64,000 nt of DNA, from contig JADCGR010000018.1 in assembly GCA_020248905.1 (NCBI GenBank), positions 39,944-103,943 of the forward strand. Direction: 5' to 3'. This document shows positions 1 to 8,477 of this stretch, in pieces. The notes beneath the pieces were generated by a model. The model ran no database searches. It saw only the letters and a list, made by a program, of their open reading frames with translations, and had not been told where the DNA came from. Within the stretch, counting starts at the first letter, position 1; every line of letters starts with the position of its first letter. Made by a program: the position numbers and the translations under genes. The stretch is from Curvibacter sp. GTDB lineage: Bacteria; Pseudomonadota; Gammaproteobacteria; Burkholderiales; Burkholderiaceae_C.

Positions 1-989
1 TGCACTACAACATGCCCCCCTTCGCCACCGGCGAGACGGGCCGCGTGGGGTCACCGAAGCGCCGCGAGATCGGTCACGGCCGCCTGGCCAAGCGCGCCCT
101 GGTGGCCTGCCTGCCGACCAAGGAAGAGTTCCCCTACACCATGCGTGTGGTCTCCGAGATCACCGAGTCCAACGGCTCCTCGTCGATGGCTTCCGTCTGC
201 GGCGGCTGCCTGTCGCTGATGGACGCCGGCGTGCCGATGAAAGCCCACGTGGCCGGCATCGCCATGGGGCTGATCAAGGAAGGCAACCGTTTTGCCGTGC
301 TGACCGACATCCTGGGTGACGAAGATCATCTGGGCGATATGGACTTCAAGGTGGCCGGTACCACCAACGGCATCACCGCCCTGCAGATGGACATCAAGAT
401 CCAGGGCATCACCAAGGAAATCATGCAGGTCGCCCTTGCCCAGGCCAAGGAAGCGCGCATGCACATCCTGGGCAAGATGCAGGATGCCGTCGGCGAAGCC
501 AAGTCCGAGGTGTCGCAGTTCGCGCCGCGCTTGTACACCATGAAGATCAACCCCGAGAAGATCCGTGACGTGATCGGCAAGGGCGGCGCCGTAATCCGTG
601 CGCTGACCGAAGAGACCGGCACCCAGATCGACATCGCGGAAGACGGCACCATTACCATTGCCTCCACCGACGGCGCCAAGGCCGACGAGGCCAAACGCCG
701 CATCGCGGAGATCACGGCCGAAGTGGAAATCGGCAAGGTCTACGAAGGTCCGATCACCAAGATCCTGGACTTCGGCGCACTGGTCAACCTGCTGCCCGGC
801 AAGGATGGTCTGCTGCACATCAGCCAGATCGCCCACGAGCGCGTGGAGAAGGTGACCGACTATCTGTCCGAGGGCCAGATCGTCAAGGTCAAGGTGCTCG
901 AGACCGACGATAAGGGCCGTGTGAAGCTGTCCATGAAGGCCCTGCTGGACCGTCCGGCCCATGGCGAACAACAGCAGCAACAGCAGTGA
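1..989 (+). CDS. pnp: Polyribonucleotide nucleotidyltransferase (PNPase), C-terminal part
   Basis: The phosphorolytic 3'-5' exoribonuclease of RNA decay. The reading frame is open from the left edge, so the N-terminal half is missing. What is visible starts in the second RNase PH domain ([13 protein letters not shown] near nt 57-95). The acidic catalytic stretch [15 protein letters not shown] lies near nt 303-347. A KH domain with the IGKGG loop (nt 573-587) and an S1 RNA-binding domain (about nt 736-945) follow. The protein ends in a run of six glutamines coded by mixed CAA/CAG codons. Family identity is secure because domain order and motifs match PNPase throughout. Upstream rpsO is expected but lies outside the window. 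Confidence 0.97.
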   Translation, partial: HYNMPPFATGETGRVGSPKRREIGHGRLAKRALVACLPTKEEFPYTMRVVSEITESNGSSSMASVCGGCLSLMDAGVPMKAHVAGIAMGLIKEGNRFAVLTDILGDEDHLGDMDFKVAGTTNGITALQMDIKIQGITKEIMQVALAQAKEARMHILGKMQDAVGEAKSEVSQFAPRLYTMKINPEKIRDVIGKGGAVIRALTEETGTQIDIAEDGTITIASTDGAKADEAKRRIAEITAEVEIGKVYEGPITKILDFGALVNLLPGKDGLLHISQIAHERVEKVTDYLSEGQIVKVKVLETDDKGRVKLSMKALLDRPAHGEQQQQQQ

Positions 990-995
990 TGGAGG

Positions 996-1035
996 GTTGA
1001 GCGTTCGGCGTCAATATCAACGCCCAACGCTCGAC
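996..1035. repeat. Intergenic imperfect palindrome between pnp and the oxidoreductase gene
   Basis: Left arm GTTGAGCGTTCGGCG and right arm CGCCCAACGCTCGAC are imperfect reverse complements around a TCAATATCAA centre, so the transcript could fold into a long hairpin. It fills nearly the whole gap between the two genes. A similar GCGTT-rich palindrome sits between nuoI and nuoJ. It has no T-run, so it is not a standard intrinsic terminator. Confidence 0.6.
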
Positions 1036-1040
1036 GAACG

Positions 1041-2060
1041 ATGAAAGCCATCGAAATCATTTCCCACGGCGCGCCTGAGGTGCTGCGTCTAGGCCAGCGC
1101 CCGGACCCGGTGCCCGCGCTCGGCGAGCTGCTGATCCGCGTGGCCGCCAGCGGCATCAACCGGCCAGACGTGTTCCAGCGCACCGGCAACTATCCGGTTC
1201 CGCCGGGGGCTTCCGACATTCCGGGCCTGGAGGTCGCGGGTGAGGTCATTGGCGGCAACATTGCCGAGCTGGCCGCCGCCGGTTTCAAGCTGGGCGACAA
1301 GGTCTGTGCCCTTGTGGCGGGCGGCGGTTACGCCGAGCTGTGCACGGCGCCCATCGCGCAGTGCCTGCCTTACCCCAAGGGCCTGAGTGATGTCGAGGCG
1401 GCCTCGCTGCCCGAGACTTTCTTCACGGTCTGGAGCAATGTGTTCGACCGCGGCCGCCTGCAGGCCGGCGAGACGCTGCTGATCCAGGGTGGGTCCAGTG
1501 GCATCGGCGTGACGGCTATCCAGTTGGCCAAGGCCTGGGGTGCGACGGTCATCGTCACGGCCGGCAGCGACGACAAATGCGCCGCCTGCCTGAAGCTCGG
1601 CGCCGACCATGCCATCAACTACAAGACGCAGGACTTCAAGGAAGAGGTCAAGCGCCTGACCGATGGCAAGGGTGTGGACGTGATCCTTGACATGGTGGGG
1701 GGCGAGTACGTCGCGCGCGAGGTCGAGAGCCTGGCCGAGGACGGGCGCATCGTCATCATCGCCGTACAGGGCGGCACCAAGAGCAGCTTCAATGCCGGTC
1801 TGGTGCTTCGTAAGCGCCTGACCATCACGGGCTCTACGCTGCGTCCGCGTCCCGTGGCCTTCAAGACCGCCATCGCGCAGGCCTGCCTCAAGCACGCGTG
1901 GCCGCTCATCGAGTCCGGCAGGATCAAGCCCGTGATCCACAGCACTTTCGCCGCAGTGGATGCCAAGGAAGAGACGGGCAGCGGTGCCGCGAAGGCACAT
2001 GCCCTGATGGAATCGAACCAGCACATCGGCAAGATCGTGCTGACCTGGGGCGTCAAGTGA
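1041..2060 (+). CDS. NAD(P)H:quinone oxidoreductase, MDR superfamily (PIG3/Qor type)
   Basis: A zinc-independent medium-chain dehydrogenase/reductase of 339 aa, the usual length. The N-terminal GroES-like part contains [19 protein letters not shown], typical of the PIG3/TP53I3 branch. The Rossmann domain has the nucleotide-binding run [16 protein letters not shown] near residues 149-164. Such enzymes reduce quinones or enones with NADPH in the cytosol; the natural substrate cannot be read from sequence. The ATG at 1041 follows the palindrome and has only a weak ribosome site. The stop codon overlaps the GTG start of tpiA, so the two are probably translationally coupled. Confidence 0.88.
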   Translation: MKAIEIISHGAPEVLRLGQRPDPVPALGELLIRVAASGINRPDVFQRTGNYPVPPGASDIPGLEVAGEVIGGNIAELAAAGFKLGDKVCALVAGGGYAELCTAPIAQCLPYPKGLSDVEAASLPETFFTVWSNVFDRGRLQAGETLLIQGGSSGIGVTAIQLAKAWGATVIVTAGSDDKCAACLKLGADHAINYKTQDFKEEVKRLTDGKGVDVILDMVGGEYVAREVESLAEDGRIVIIAVQGGTKSSFNAGLVLRKRLTITGSTLRPRPVAFKTAIAQACLKHAWPLIESGRIKPVIHSTFAAVDAKEETGSGAAKAHALMESNQHIGKIVLTWGVK

Positions 2061-2800
2061 CGAAGAAACTGATCGCTGGCAACTGGAAGATGAATGGCGG
2101 CCTGGCCGCCAACCAGGCCCTGCTGAACAGCATTCTTTCGGGCCTCAGGGGGCCAGCCTGCGACGTTGCCGTCTGCGTGCCGGCCCCGTATTTTGCCCAG
2201 TGCCAGCCGCTGCTGGCGCAGGGGCCCGTGGCGCTGGGTGCGCAGGACGTTTCGGCCCATGAGACCGGCGCCTACACGGGCGAGGTTTCGGTGGCCATGC
2301 TCAAGGACTTTGGCGTGCGTTACGCCATCGTCGGTCATTCAGAGCGCAGGCAATACCACGGCGAGAACGATGCCCTGGTGGCCTCCAAGGCCCAGCGTGC
2401 GCTGGCCGGCGGCGTGACGCCGATCGTCTGTGTGGGCGAGACGCTGGCCGAGCGTGAAGCCAATCGGACCGAAGAAGTGGTCAAGCGCCAGCTCGCCGCG
2501 GTCATCCATCTAAACGGTCACTGCATCAGCGAGATCGTCGTGGCCTACGAGCCCGTCTGGGCCATCGGCACCGGCAAGACCGCCACGCCCGAGCAGGCGC
2601 GGGACGTGCATGGCGTGCTGCGCGCGCAACTCAAGGCGGCCACGCCGCATGCCCAGCGCGTGAAGATTCTCTACGGCGGCAGCATGAACGCGGGCAACGC
2701 CGCGCAACTGCTGGCCCAGCCCGACATCGATGGCGGGCTTATCGGTGGCGCCTCGCTCAAGGCCCCGGATTTTCTGACCATCATTGCCTCGGCTGCCTGA
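2057..2800 (+). CDS. tpiA: Triosephosphate isomerase
   Basis: Interconverts dihydroxyacetone phosphate and glyceraldehyde 3-phosphate in glycolysis. The GTG start at 2057 overlaps the preceding stop codon (GTGA) and gives [13 protein letters not shown], the standard N-terminus, and 247 aa, the usual length. Catalytic residues are all present: Lys11 in NWKMN, His94 in VGHSERR and Glu165 in [14 protein letters not shown] (loop 6). The phosphate-binding YGGSMN and GGLIGGASL segments lie near the C-terminus. The frame is open further upstream, but that part is only an out-of-frame overlap with the oxidoreductase gene. Confidence 0.97.
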   Translation: MTKKLIAGNWKMNGGLAANQALLNSILSGLRGPACDVAVCVPAPYFAQCQPLLAQGPVALGAQDVSAHETGAYTGEVSVAMLKDFGVRYAIVGHSERRQYHGENDALVASKAQRALAGGVTPIVCVGETLAEREANRTEEVVKRQLAAVIHLNGHCISEIVVAYEPVWAIGTGKTATPEQARDVHGVLRAQLKAATPHAQRVKILYGGSMNAGNAAQLLAQPDIDGGLIGGASLKAPDFLTIIASAA

Positions 2801-2836
2801 GGCCGCATCGGGAACTCTAAGAACTTAGGAGTGAAC

Positions 2837-3238
2837 ATGAGTTTTGTCGTATCCATCCTCATCACCGTGCAGATCATCGCGGCCGTGGCCATGATTGGTC
2901 TCGTGCTGGTCCAGCATGGCAAGGGCGCCGACATGGGTGCCGCCTTCGGCAGCGGTTCCTCGGGCAGCTTGTTTGGCGCCTCGGGCAGCGCCAACTTCCT
3001 CTCACGCACGACAGCTGTGCTGGCCACCGTCTTCTTCGCCTGCACCTTGATGCTGGCTTACGTAAGCAATGCCAAGCCGGCTAGCAGCGGCAGCGTGCTG
3101 GAAAACCCCGCTGCGGTGGCGCCGGCGGCCCCCGAAGCGGCCTCGCAGATCCCGGGCACCTCGCCCATGGGCACCGTACCTGCTCCGACCGCGCCGGCGC
3201 CCGCCACGCCCGGCCCAGCGCAGATTCCTGCGCGATGA
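2837..3238 (+). CDS. secG: Protein-export membrane protein SecG
   Basis: Small subunit of the SecYEG translocon in the inner membrane. The 133-aa product has two hydrophobic segments (about residues 3-25 and 52-72) separated by the conserved loop VLVQHGKGADMGAAFGSGSSGSLFG. The tail is rich in Pro and Ala, as in other betaproteobacterial SecG proteins. The ATG at 2837 is chosen over the GTG at 2831 because the ribosome site AGGAG (2828-2832) is then correctly spaced. It follows tpiA by 36 bp and precedes a tRNA-Leu gene, the usual order here. Confidence 0.95.
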   Translation: MSFVVSILITVQIIAAVAMIGLVLVQHGKGADMGAAFGSGSSGSLFGASGSANFLSRTTAVLATVFFACTLMLAYVSNAKPASSGSVLENPAAVAPAAPEAASQIPGTSPMGTVPAPTAPAPATPGPAQIPAR

Positions 3239-3350
3239 TCTGAGTCAAGATTTTCCGAATCTCTCCCCGGGAGGAGGAGGTGATTCGGGGTAAACTCCGA
3301 GGCTGCTGGTGGAGCGAAAACCTCATGCAAAACCGGCAGACAGAGACCTA

Positions 3351-3435
3351 GCCGTCGTGGTGAAATTGGTAGACACGCTATCTTGAGGGGGTAGTGGCGA
3401 AAGCTGTGCGAGTTCGAGTCTCGCCGACGGCACCA
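3351..3435 (+). tRNA. tRNA-Leu(GAG)
   Basis: Folds as a class II tRNA of 85 nt. The acceptor arms GCCGTCG and CGACGGC pair over 7 bp. The anticodon stem CTATC/GGTAG closes the loop TTGAGGG, giving anticodon GAG. A long variable arm and the T arm GAGTTCGAGTCTC are present. The discriminator is A and CCA is encoded. It lies between secG and nuoA. Confidence 0.96.
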
Positions 3436-3442
3436 GACAAAC

Positions 3443-3469
3443 GACCGCCCGGGCCTCCCTCGGGCGGTC
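3443..3469 (+). terminator. Hairpin downstream of tRNA-Leu
   Basis: A perfect 9-bp stem GACCGCCCG/CGGGCGGTC with a 9-nt loop starts eight bases after the tRNA CCA end. There is no T-run, so it may be an RNA 3'-processing or partial termination signal rather than a full terminator. nuoA starts 21 bp further on. Confidence 0.55.
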
Positions 3470-3490
3470 CCACGGTGATCAGCATTCAAG

Positions 3491-3850
3491 ATGAGCCTCG
3501 ATCAGTACCTCCCCGTCCTTCTGTTCATCTTGGTCGGCATTGCTGTCGGCGTGCTCCCCCAGGTCATCGGCTACATCCTGGGGCCCAACCGCCCCGATCC
3601 CGCGAAGAATTCCCCCTACGAGTGCGGCTTCGAAGCCTTCGAAGACGCGCGCATGAAGTTCGACGTGCGCTACTACCTCGTGGCCATCCTCTTCATCCTG
3701 TTCGATCTTGAGATCGCCTTCCTCTTCCCCTGGGCCGTGTCCCTGCAGGAGGTGGGCGCGGTTGGATTCTGGGCCGCGATGGTCTTCATTGCCATTCTGG
3801 TCGTGGGCTTCGTCTACGAGTGGAAGAAGGGCGCTCTGGACTGGGAATAA
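3491..3850 (+). CDS. nuoA: NADH-quinone oxidoreductase subunit A
   Basis: Membrane-arm subunit of complex I at the junction with the quinone-binding module. It is 119 aa, the normal length, with three predicted membrane helices. The conserved loop after helix 1 ([21 protein letters not shown]) carries the cysteine typical of NuoA. First gene of the nuo operon; nuoB follows after 38 bp. Confidence 0.97.
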   Translation: MSLDQYLPVLLFILVGIAVGVLPQVIGYILGPNRPDPAKNSPYECGFEAFEDARMKFDVRYYLVAILFILFDLEIAFLFPWAVSLQEVGAVGFWAAMVFIAILVVGFVYEWKKGALDWE

Positions 3851-3888
3851 GCGCAACAGCGTGAACAGAAACTTCGAGGACGACAGCC

Positions 3889-4368
3889 ATGATTGAAGGT
3901 GTATTGAAGGAAGGCTTTGTCACCACGAGCTACGACACTGTAGTGAACTGGGCCAAGACCGGTTCGCTCTGGCCCATGACTTTCGGCCTGGCCTGCTGCG
4001 CGGTGGAAATGATGCACGCTGCCACGGCTCGCTACGATCTGGCGCGTTTCGGTGCCGAGGTCTTTCGTGCCAGCCCGCGCCAGTCTGACCTGATGATCGT
4101 GGCCGGCACGCTGTGCAACAAGATGGCGCCCGCGCTGCGCAAGGTCTACGACCAGATGAGCGAGCCGCGCTGGGTGATTTCCATGGGCTCGTGTGCCAAC
4201 GGCGGCGGCTACTACCACTACAGCTATTCGGTCGTGCGCGGCTGCGACCGTATCGTGCCCGTCGACGTCTATGTGCCGGGCTGCCCGCCGACGGCCGAGG
4301 CGCTGATCTACGGAATCATCCAGCTGCAGCAGAAGATCCGCCGCACGCAGACGATCGCGCGCGCCTGA
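3889..4368 (+). CDS. nuoB: NADH-quinone oxidoreductase subunit B
   Basis: Hydrophilic subunit that holds cluster N2, the [4Fe-4S] centre that passes electrons to quinone. The 159-aa protein has the four ligands expected: Cys36 and Cys37 in ACCAVEMM, Cys102 in GSCANGGG and Cys132 in [10 protein letters not shown]. It lies 38 bp after nuoA and 11 bp before nuoC. Confidence 0.98.
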   Translation: MIEGVLKEGFVTTSYDTVVNWAKTGSLWPMTFGLACCAVEMMHAATARYDLARFGAEVFRASPRQSDLMIVAGTLCNKMAPALRKVYDQMSEPRWVISMGSCANGGGYYHYSYSVVRGCDRIVPVDVYVPGCPPTAEALIYGIIQLQQKIRRTQTIARA

Positions 4369-4379
4369 AGGAACCCCAG

Positions 4380-4991
4380 ATGACTGCCATTGCCCCTGCT
4401 CCCGAGACCCTCAAGGACACCGTTGTTGCCGCGCTGGGCACCCTGGTGCGGCGCATCGACGTGCGCCTGGGCGAGGTGACCGTCGAGGTCGCCCCCCAGG
4501 GCTATCTGGCTGCAGCCCGCATACTGCGTGACGCACCTGGCTGCCGCTTCGAAACCCTGGTTGATTTGTGCGGCCTGGACTACTCCGCTTACGGCGACGC
4601 CGTCTGGGAGGGTGCACGCTACGCCGTGGTTTCGCATCTGCTGTCGGTCAGCCTCAACCAGCGCCTGCGCCTGCGCGTTTTTGCCGCCGACGACGCCTTT
4701 CCTGTCGTGGATACCCTGACCGACGTCTGGCGTGCCGCCAACTGGTACGAGCGCGAGGCCTTCGATCTGTATGGCATCGTCTTCGAGGGTCACGACGACC
4801 TGCGACGCATCCTCACCGATTACGGTTTCATCGGCCATCCCTTCCGCAAGGACTTCCCGCTGTCGGGCCATGTCGAGATGCGTTACGACGCTGAGCTACG
4901 GCGCGTGGTGTACCAGCCGGTGAGCATAGAGCCCCGCGAGATCACGCCGCGCATCATCCGTGAAGACAACTATGGAGGACTGCAGGGATGA
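4380..4991 (+). CDS. nuoC: NADH-quinone oxidoreductase subunit C
   Basis: The 30-kDa subunit of the peripheral arm, separate from NuoD here rather than fused as in E. coli. The ATG at 4380 gives 203 aa beginning [13 protein letters not shown]; the longer open frame upstream is only an overlap with nuoB. The family signature lies at the C-terminal end ([22 protein letters not shown]). A 255-bp gap with an intergenic repeat and a duplicated start of nuoD follows, in contrast to the tight spacing upstream. Confidence 0.97.
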   Translation: MTAIAPAPETLKDTVVAALGTLVRRIDVRLGEVTVEVAPQGYLAAARILRDAPGCRFETLVDLCGLDYSAYGDAVWEGARYAVVSHLLSVSLNQRLRLRVFAADDAFPVVDTLTDVWRAANWYEREAFDLYGIVFEGHDDLRRILTDYGFIGHPFRKDFPLSGHVEMRYDAELRRVVYQPVSIEPREITPRIIREDNYGGLQG

Positions 4992-5038
4992 CCCGAAGCC
5001 TCGCTTTAATGAACCGCATTCTTCAAGCGAATACCGCA

Positions 5039-5103
5039 GAACCGGCTTCGCCGGGCTGCTGGTGTTGTCCCCTTGAGGGGGAGGCGGCCAAAGGACGCTT
5101 CGG
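5039..5103 (+). repeat. Comamonadaceae-type intergenic repeat, copy 1 (nuoC-nuoD)
   Basis: The core reads ACCGGCTTCGCCGGGC, then CCCCTTGAGGGGG, then AGGCGGCCAAAGGACGCTTCGG. CCCCTTGAGGGG is itself a small hairpin. Related copies, mostly inverted, lie at about 6509, 11670, 13333 and 18781. The spread over several nuo junctions, and the variable spacers, mark a dispersed non-coding element. Confidence 0.7.
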
Positions 5104-5117
5104 AGAGGAGATTTGAT

Positions 5118-5243
5118 ATGGCCGAGATCAAGAATTACACGCTGAAGTTTGGCTCCGGCCGCGCGCTGCGCGCGCTTGACCTCGCTGGCGCGAAGTCAGC
5201 CTGCGCCGAAATTCAGCGCGGCGCTTGTGCGCGAGAGGTTTGA
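5118..5243 (+). repeat. Duplicated nuoD start forming a 41-codon leader frame
   Basis: From the ATG at 5118 the first 39 bases match the first 39 of nuoD (5247 onward) at 35 positions, giving [13 protein letters not shown] against [13 protein letters not shown]. The upstream GAGAGG ribosome-site region also resembles that of nuoD. The frame then diverges and ends at TGA 5241-5243, three bases before the true start and in the same reading frame. It is too short to be a working NuoD. It could be a coupled leader peptide or a scar of a local duplication. Confidence 0.75.
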
Positions 5244-5246
5244 GAG

Positions 5247-6500
5247 ATGGCTGAGATCAAGAATTACACGCTGAATTTTGGTCCCCAGCACCCGGCCGCG
5301 CACGGCGTTCTGCGCCTGGTACTTGAGCTTGACGGCGAGGTCGTCCAACGCGCGGACCCGCACATCGGTCTGCTGCATCGCGCCACCGAGAAGCTGGCCG
5401 AGAGCAAGACCTATATCCAGTCGCTGCCCTACATGGACCGCCTGGACTACGTGTCCATGATGTGCAACGAGCAGGCCTACTGCCTGGCCATCGAGAAGCT
5501 GCTGGGCCTTGAGGTACCGCTGCGGGCCAAGTACATCCGCACCATGTTCGGCGAGATCACGCGCCTGCTCAACCACCTGATGTGGCTGGGCTCGCACGGC
5601 AATGACTGCGGCAGCTCCACCATTCTGATCTACACCTTCCGCGAGCGCGAGGACCTCTTCGACATGTACGAGGCCGTCTCCGGCGCGCGCATGCATGCGG
5701 CCTACTTCCGTCCGGGTGGCGTGTACCGTGACCTGCCCCACGCCATGCCCCAGCATAAGGCCAACAAGATCCGCAACGCGAAGGCGATTGCCGAGCTCAA
5801 CGCCAACCGCCAGGGCTCCCTGCTGGACTTCATCGACGATTTCTGTGCGCGCTTCCCCAAGTGCGTGGATGAGTACGAGACCCTGCTCACCGATAACCGC
5901 ATCTGGAAGCAGCGCACCGTCGGCATTGGCGTGGTGACCGCCGAGCGCGCCATGAACCTGGGCATGACCGGCCCCATGTTGCGTGGCTCGGGTGTGGCCT
6001 GGGACTTGCGCAAGCAGCAGCCCTACGACGCCTATGACCGAGTCGACTTTGACATCCCGGTGGGCAAGACCGGCGACAGCTACGACCGCTATCTCGTACG
6101 CGTGCAGGAGATGCGCGAGTCCAACCGCATCATCAAGCAGTGCGTGCACTGGCTGCGTGCCAACCCCGGCCCCGTCATCACCGACAACCACAAGGTTGCG
6201 CCGCCGACGCGCGAGTCGATGAAGTCAAATATGGAAGAGCTGATCCACCACTTCAAGCTCTTCACCGAAGGCTTCCGCGTGCCGGCGGGGGAGGCCTATG
6301 CCGCCGTGGAACATCCCAAGGGCGAGTTCGGCATCTACATAGTGAGTGATGGCGCCAACAAGCCTTACCGTCTAAAGATCCGTGCCCCGGGCTTCGCCCA
6401 CCTCGCCACGCTGGATGAGCTTGCCCGCGGCCATATGCTGGCCGACGCCGTGGCCATCATCGGGACGCTCGATATCGTGTTTGGAGAGATTGATCGATGA
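5247..6500 (+). CDS. nuoD: NADH-quinone oxidoreductase subunit D
   Basis: The 49-kDa subunit that forms the quinone pocket with NuoB. At 417 aa it is full length. Conserved family segments are visible: [14 protein letters not shown] at the N-terminus, [26 protein letters not shown], and [11 protein letters not shown] followed by RAPGF near the end. The start at 5247 gives [20 protein letters not shown]. The TGA just upstream rules out an in-frame extension to the duplicated start at 5118. It is followed by a repeat-bearing gap of 130 bp before nuoE. Confidence 0.98.
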   Translation: MAEIKNYTLNFGPQHPAAHGVLRLVLELDGEVVQRADPHIGLLHRATEKLAESKTYIQSLPYMDRLDYVSMMCNEQAYCLAIEKLLGLEVPLRAKYIRTMFGEITRLLNHLMWLGSHGNDCGSSTILIYTFREREDLFDMYEAVSGARMHAAYFRPGGVYRDLPHAMPQHKANKIRNAKAIAELNANRQGSLLDFIDDFCARFPKCVDEYETLLTDNRIWKQRTVGIGVVTAERAMNLGMTGPMLRGSGVAWDLRKQQPYDAYDRVDFDIPVGKTGDSYDRYLVRVQEMRESNRIIKQCVHWLRANPGPVITDNHKVAPPTRESMKSNMEELIHHFKLFTEGFRVPAGEAYAAVEHPKGEFGIYIVSDGANKPYRLKIRAPGFAHLATLDELARGHMLADAVAIIGTLDIVFGEIDR

Positions 6501-6508
6501 ACATGGCT

Positions 6509-6581
6509 CCTCCCCGCGGCGCCTGCGGCGCCTCCCCCTTCCAGGGGGCAACGGCAGTGGCCCAGCCGAACTGGTTCCGCG
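6509..6581 (-). repeat. Intergenic repeat, copy 2 (nuoD-nuoE), diverged
   Basis: Read on the minus strand it gives GCGGAACCAGTTCGGCTGGGCCACTG, then CCCCCTGGAAGGGGG, then AGGCGCCGCAGGCGC. That is the same block order as the copy at 5039. CCCCC/GGGGG forms a central hairpin. It occupies most of the gap before nuoE. Confidence 0.6.
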
Positions 6582-6630
6582 GCGTTCGCCTGCTTGGGTC
6601 GTCTCTCTCGGTAGCGGTCGGAGTATTGGA

Positions 6631-7122
6631 ATGAGTTTGAGTGAACAAACGCGTACACGCTTCGCCAAGGAAGTCGCGAAGTACCCCCCGGACCAGAAGC
6701 AGTCGGCCGTGATGGCCTGCCTGGCCATCGTGCAGCAGGAGCAGGGCTACGTCAGCAACGACAGCGAGGCCGGCATCGCGGCCTACCTGGGTATGCCGGC
6801 CATGGCGGTGCATGAGGTCACCACCTTCTACAACATGTACAACCAGCGGCCGGTGGGCAAATATAAGCTCAACGTCTGCACCAATCTGCCATGCCAGCTG
6901 CGTGATGGGCAGAAAGCCCTGCGCCACCTCGAGCAGAAGCTGGGTATCGCCATGGGTGGCACCACAGCCGACGGCCTGTTCACCCTCCAGCAGAGCGAGT
7001 GCCTTGGCGCCTGCGCCGACTCGCCGGTGATGCTCGTCAACGACCGCACCATGTGCAGCTTCATGAGCAACGACAAGCTCGATCAGCTGGTCGACAGCCT
7101 GCGTGCTGCGGAGGGTAAGTGA
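6631..7122 (+). CDS. nuoE: NADH-quinone oxidoreductase subunit E
   Basis: The 24-kDa subunit with the [2Fe-2S] cluster N1a of the NADH-oxidising module. The ATG at 6631 gives 163 aa beginning [15 protein letters not shown]; the open frame runs further upstream only through the repeat. The four cysteines are present in two pairs: CTNLPC and CLGAC. The thioredoxin-like segment [16 protein letters not shown] precedes them. Its stop overlaps the nuoF start (TGATG). Confidence 0.97.
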   Translation: MSLSEQTRTRFAKEVAKYPPDQKQSAVMACLAIVQQEQGYVSNDSEAGIAAYLGMPAMAVHEVTTFYNMYNQRPVGKYKLNVCTNLPCQLRDGQKALRHLEQKLGIAMGGTTADGLFTLQQSECLGACADSPVMLVNDRTMCSFMSNDKLDQLVDSLRAAEGK

Positions 7123-8462
7123 TGAAGGCTGAAAAGATCCTCGCGCAGTTCGCAGCCACTGGCGTGCAGACCTGCTTTCATGACCGCCATATCAACCCCC
7201 AGATCTATGCCAGCCTTGATGGCAGCAACTGGCGTCTCCAGGACTACGAAGCGCGCGGCGGCTACCAGGCGCTGCGCAGGATACTGGGCAGGGACGGCGG
7301 TGAGGGACTCACTCAGGACCAGGTGATCGCCACTGTCAAGGAATCCGCGCTGCGCGGCCGAGGCGGCGCTGGCTTCCCCACGGGCCTCAAGTGGAGCTTC
7401 ATGCCGCGCCAGTTTCCCGGCCAGAAGTATCTGGTGTGCAACTCGGACGAGGGCGAGCCCGGGACCTGCAAGGACCGCGACATCCTCATGTACAACCCGC
7501 ACATCGTGATCGAGGGCATGGCCATCGCGGCCTACGCCATGGGCATCACGGTGGGCTACAACTACATCCACGGCGAGATATTCCAGGTCTACGAGCGCTT
7601 CGAGGAGGCGCTGGAAGAGGCGCGTGCGGCAGGCCTGCTGGGCAACAACATCCTGGGCAGTAGCCTCAGCTTCCAGCTCCATGCCTTCCATGGATTTGGC
7701 GCCTACATCTGCGGGGAAGAGACCGCGCTGCTGGAGTCGCTCGAAGGCAAGAAGGGCCAGCCCCGCTTCAAGCCGCCGTTTCCGGCGAGCTTTGGCCTGT
7801 ACGGCAAGCCCACCACCATCAACAACACCGAGACCTTCGCGGCGGTGCCCTGGATCATCCGCAATGGCGGCCAGGCTTATCTTGAGTGCGGCAAGCCCAA
7901 CAATGGCGGCACCAAGATTTTCTCGGTGTCCGGTGACGTCGAGAAGCCCGGCAACTACGAGATCCCGCTGGGTACGCCCTTTAGCAGGCTGCTGGAACTC
8001 GCAGGTGGCGTGCGCGGTGGGCGCCAGCTCAAGGCCGTGATCCCTGGCGGCTCTTCTGCGCCGGTGCTGCCCGCCAGCATCATGATGGACTGCACCATGG
8101 ACTACGACTCCATCGCCAAGGCCGGCTCCATGCTGGGCTCGGGGGCCGTGATCGTCATGGACGAGACGCGTTGCATGGTTGAGTCGCTGCAGCGACTCTC
8201 CTACTTTTACATGCACGAGTCGTGCGGCCAGTGCACCCCCTGCCGCGAGGGCACGGGCTGGCTGTCGCGCGTGGTCGACCGCATCAAGGCGGGCCAAGGT
8301 CGCGCGGGGGATCTGGAACTGCTCGACAACGTGGCCGAGAACATCCAGGGCCGCACCATTTGTGCGCTGGGCGACGCTGCGGCCATGCCCGTGCGCGCCA
8401 TGATCAAACATTTCCGTCACGAATTCGCGGCCATGATCAAGGACGAGACCGTCCGGGCCTGA
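7122..8462 (+). CDS. nuoF: NADH-quinone oxidoreductase subunit F
   Basis: The NADH- and FMN-binding subunit where electrons enter complex I; it also holds cluster N3. It is 446 aa. FMN/NADH-binding segments include [15 protein letters not shown] and the [15 protein letters not shown] stretch. The [4Fe-4S] ligands lie in [11 protein letters not shown] with a fourth cysteine about 40 residues later (TICALGD). The ATG at 7122 overlaps the nuoE stop; a GTG at 7119 is in frame but the ATG is preferred. Confidence 0.98.
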   Translation: MKAEKILAQFAATGVQTCFHDRHINPQIYASLDGSNWRLQDYEARGGYQALRRILGRDGGEGLTQDQVIATVKESALRGRGGAGFPTGLKWSFMPRQFPGQKYLVCNSDEGEPGTCKDRDILMYNPHIVIEGMAIAAYAMGITVGYNYIHGEIFQVYERFEEALEEARAAGLLGNNILGSSLSFQLHAFHGFGAYICGEETALLESLEGKKGQPRFKPPFPASFGLYGKPTTINNTETFAAVPWIIRNGGQAYLECGKPNNGGTKIFSVSGDVEKPGNYEIPLGTPFSRLLELAGGVRGGRQLKAVIPGGSSAPVLPASIMMDCTMDYDSIAKAGSMLGSGAVIVMDETRCMVESLQRLSYFYMHESCGQCTPCREGTGWLSRVVDRIKAGQGRAGDLELLDNVAENIQGRTICALGDAAAMPVRAMIKHFRHEFAAMIKDETVRA

Positions 8463-8477
8463 AGCGGGAAGAGCACT

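Noticed and set aside
5118..6500. Upstream ATG at 5118 as the true start of nuoD
   Set aside because: An in-frame TGA at 5241-5243 ends that frame before the conserved NuoD sequence begins.
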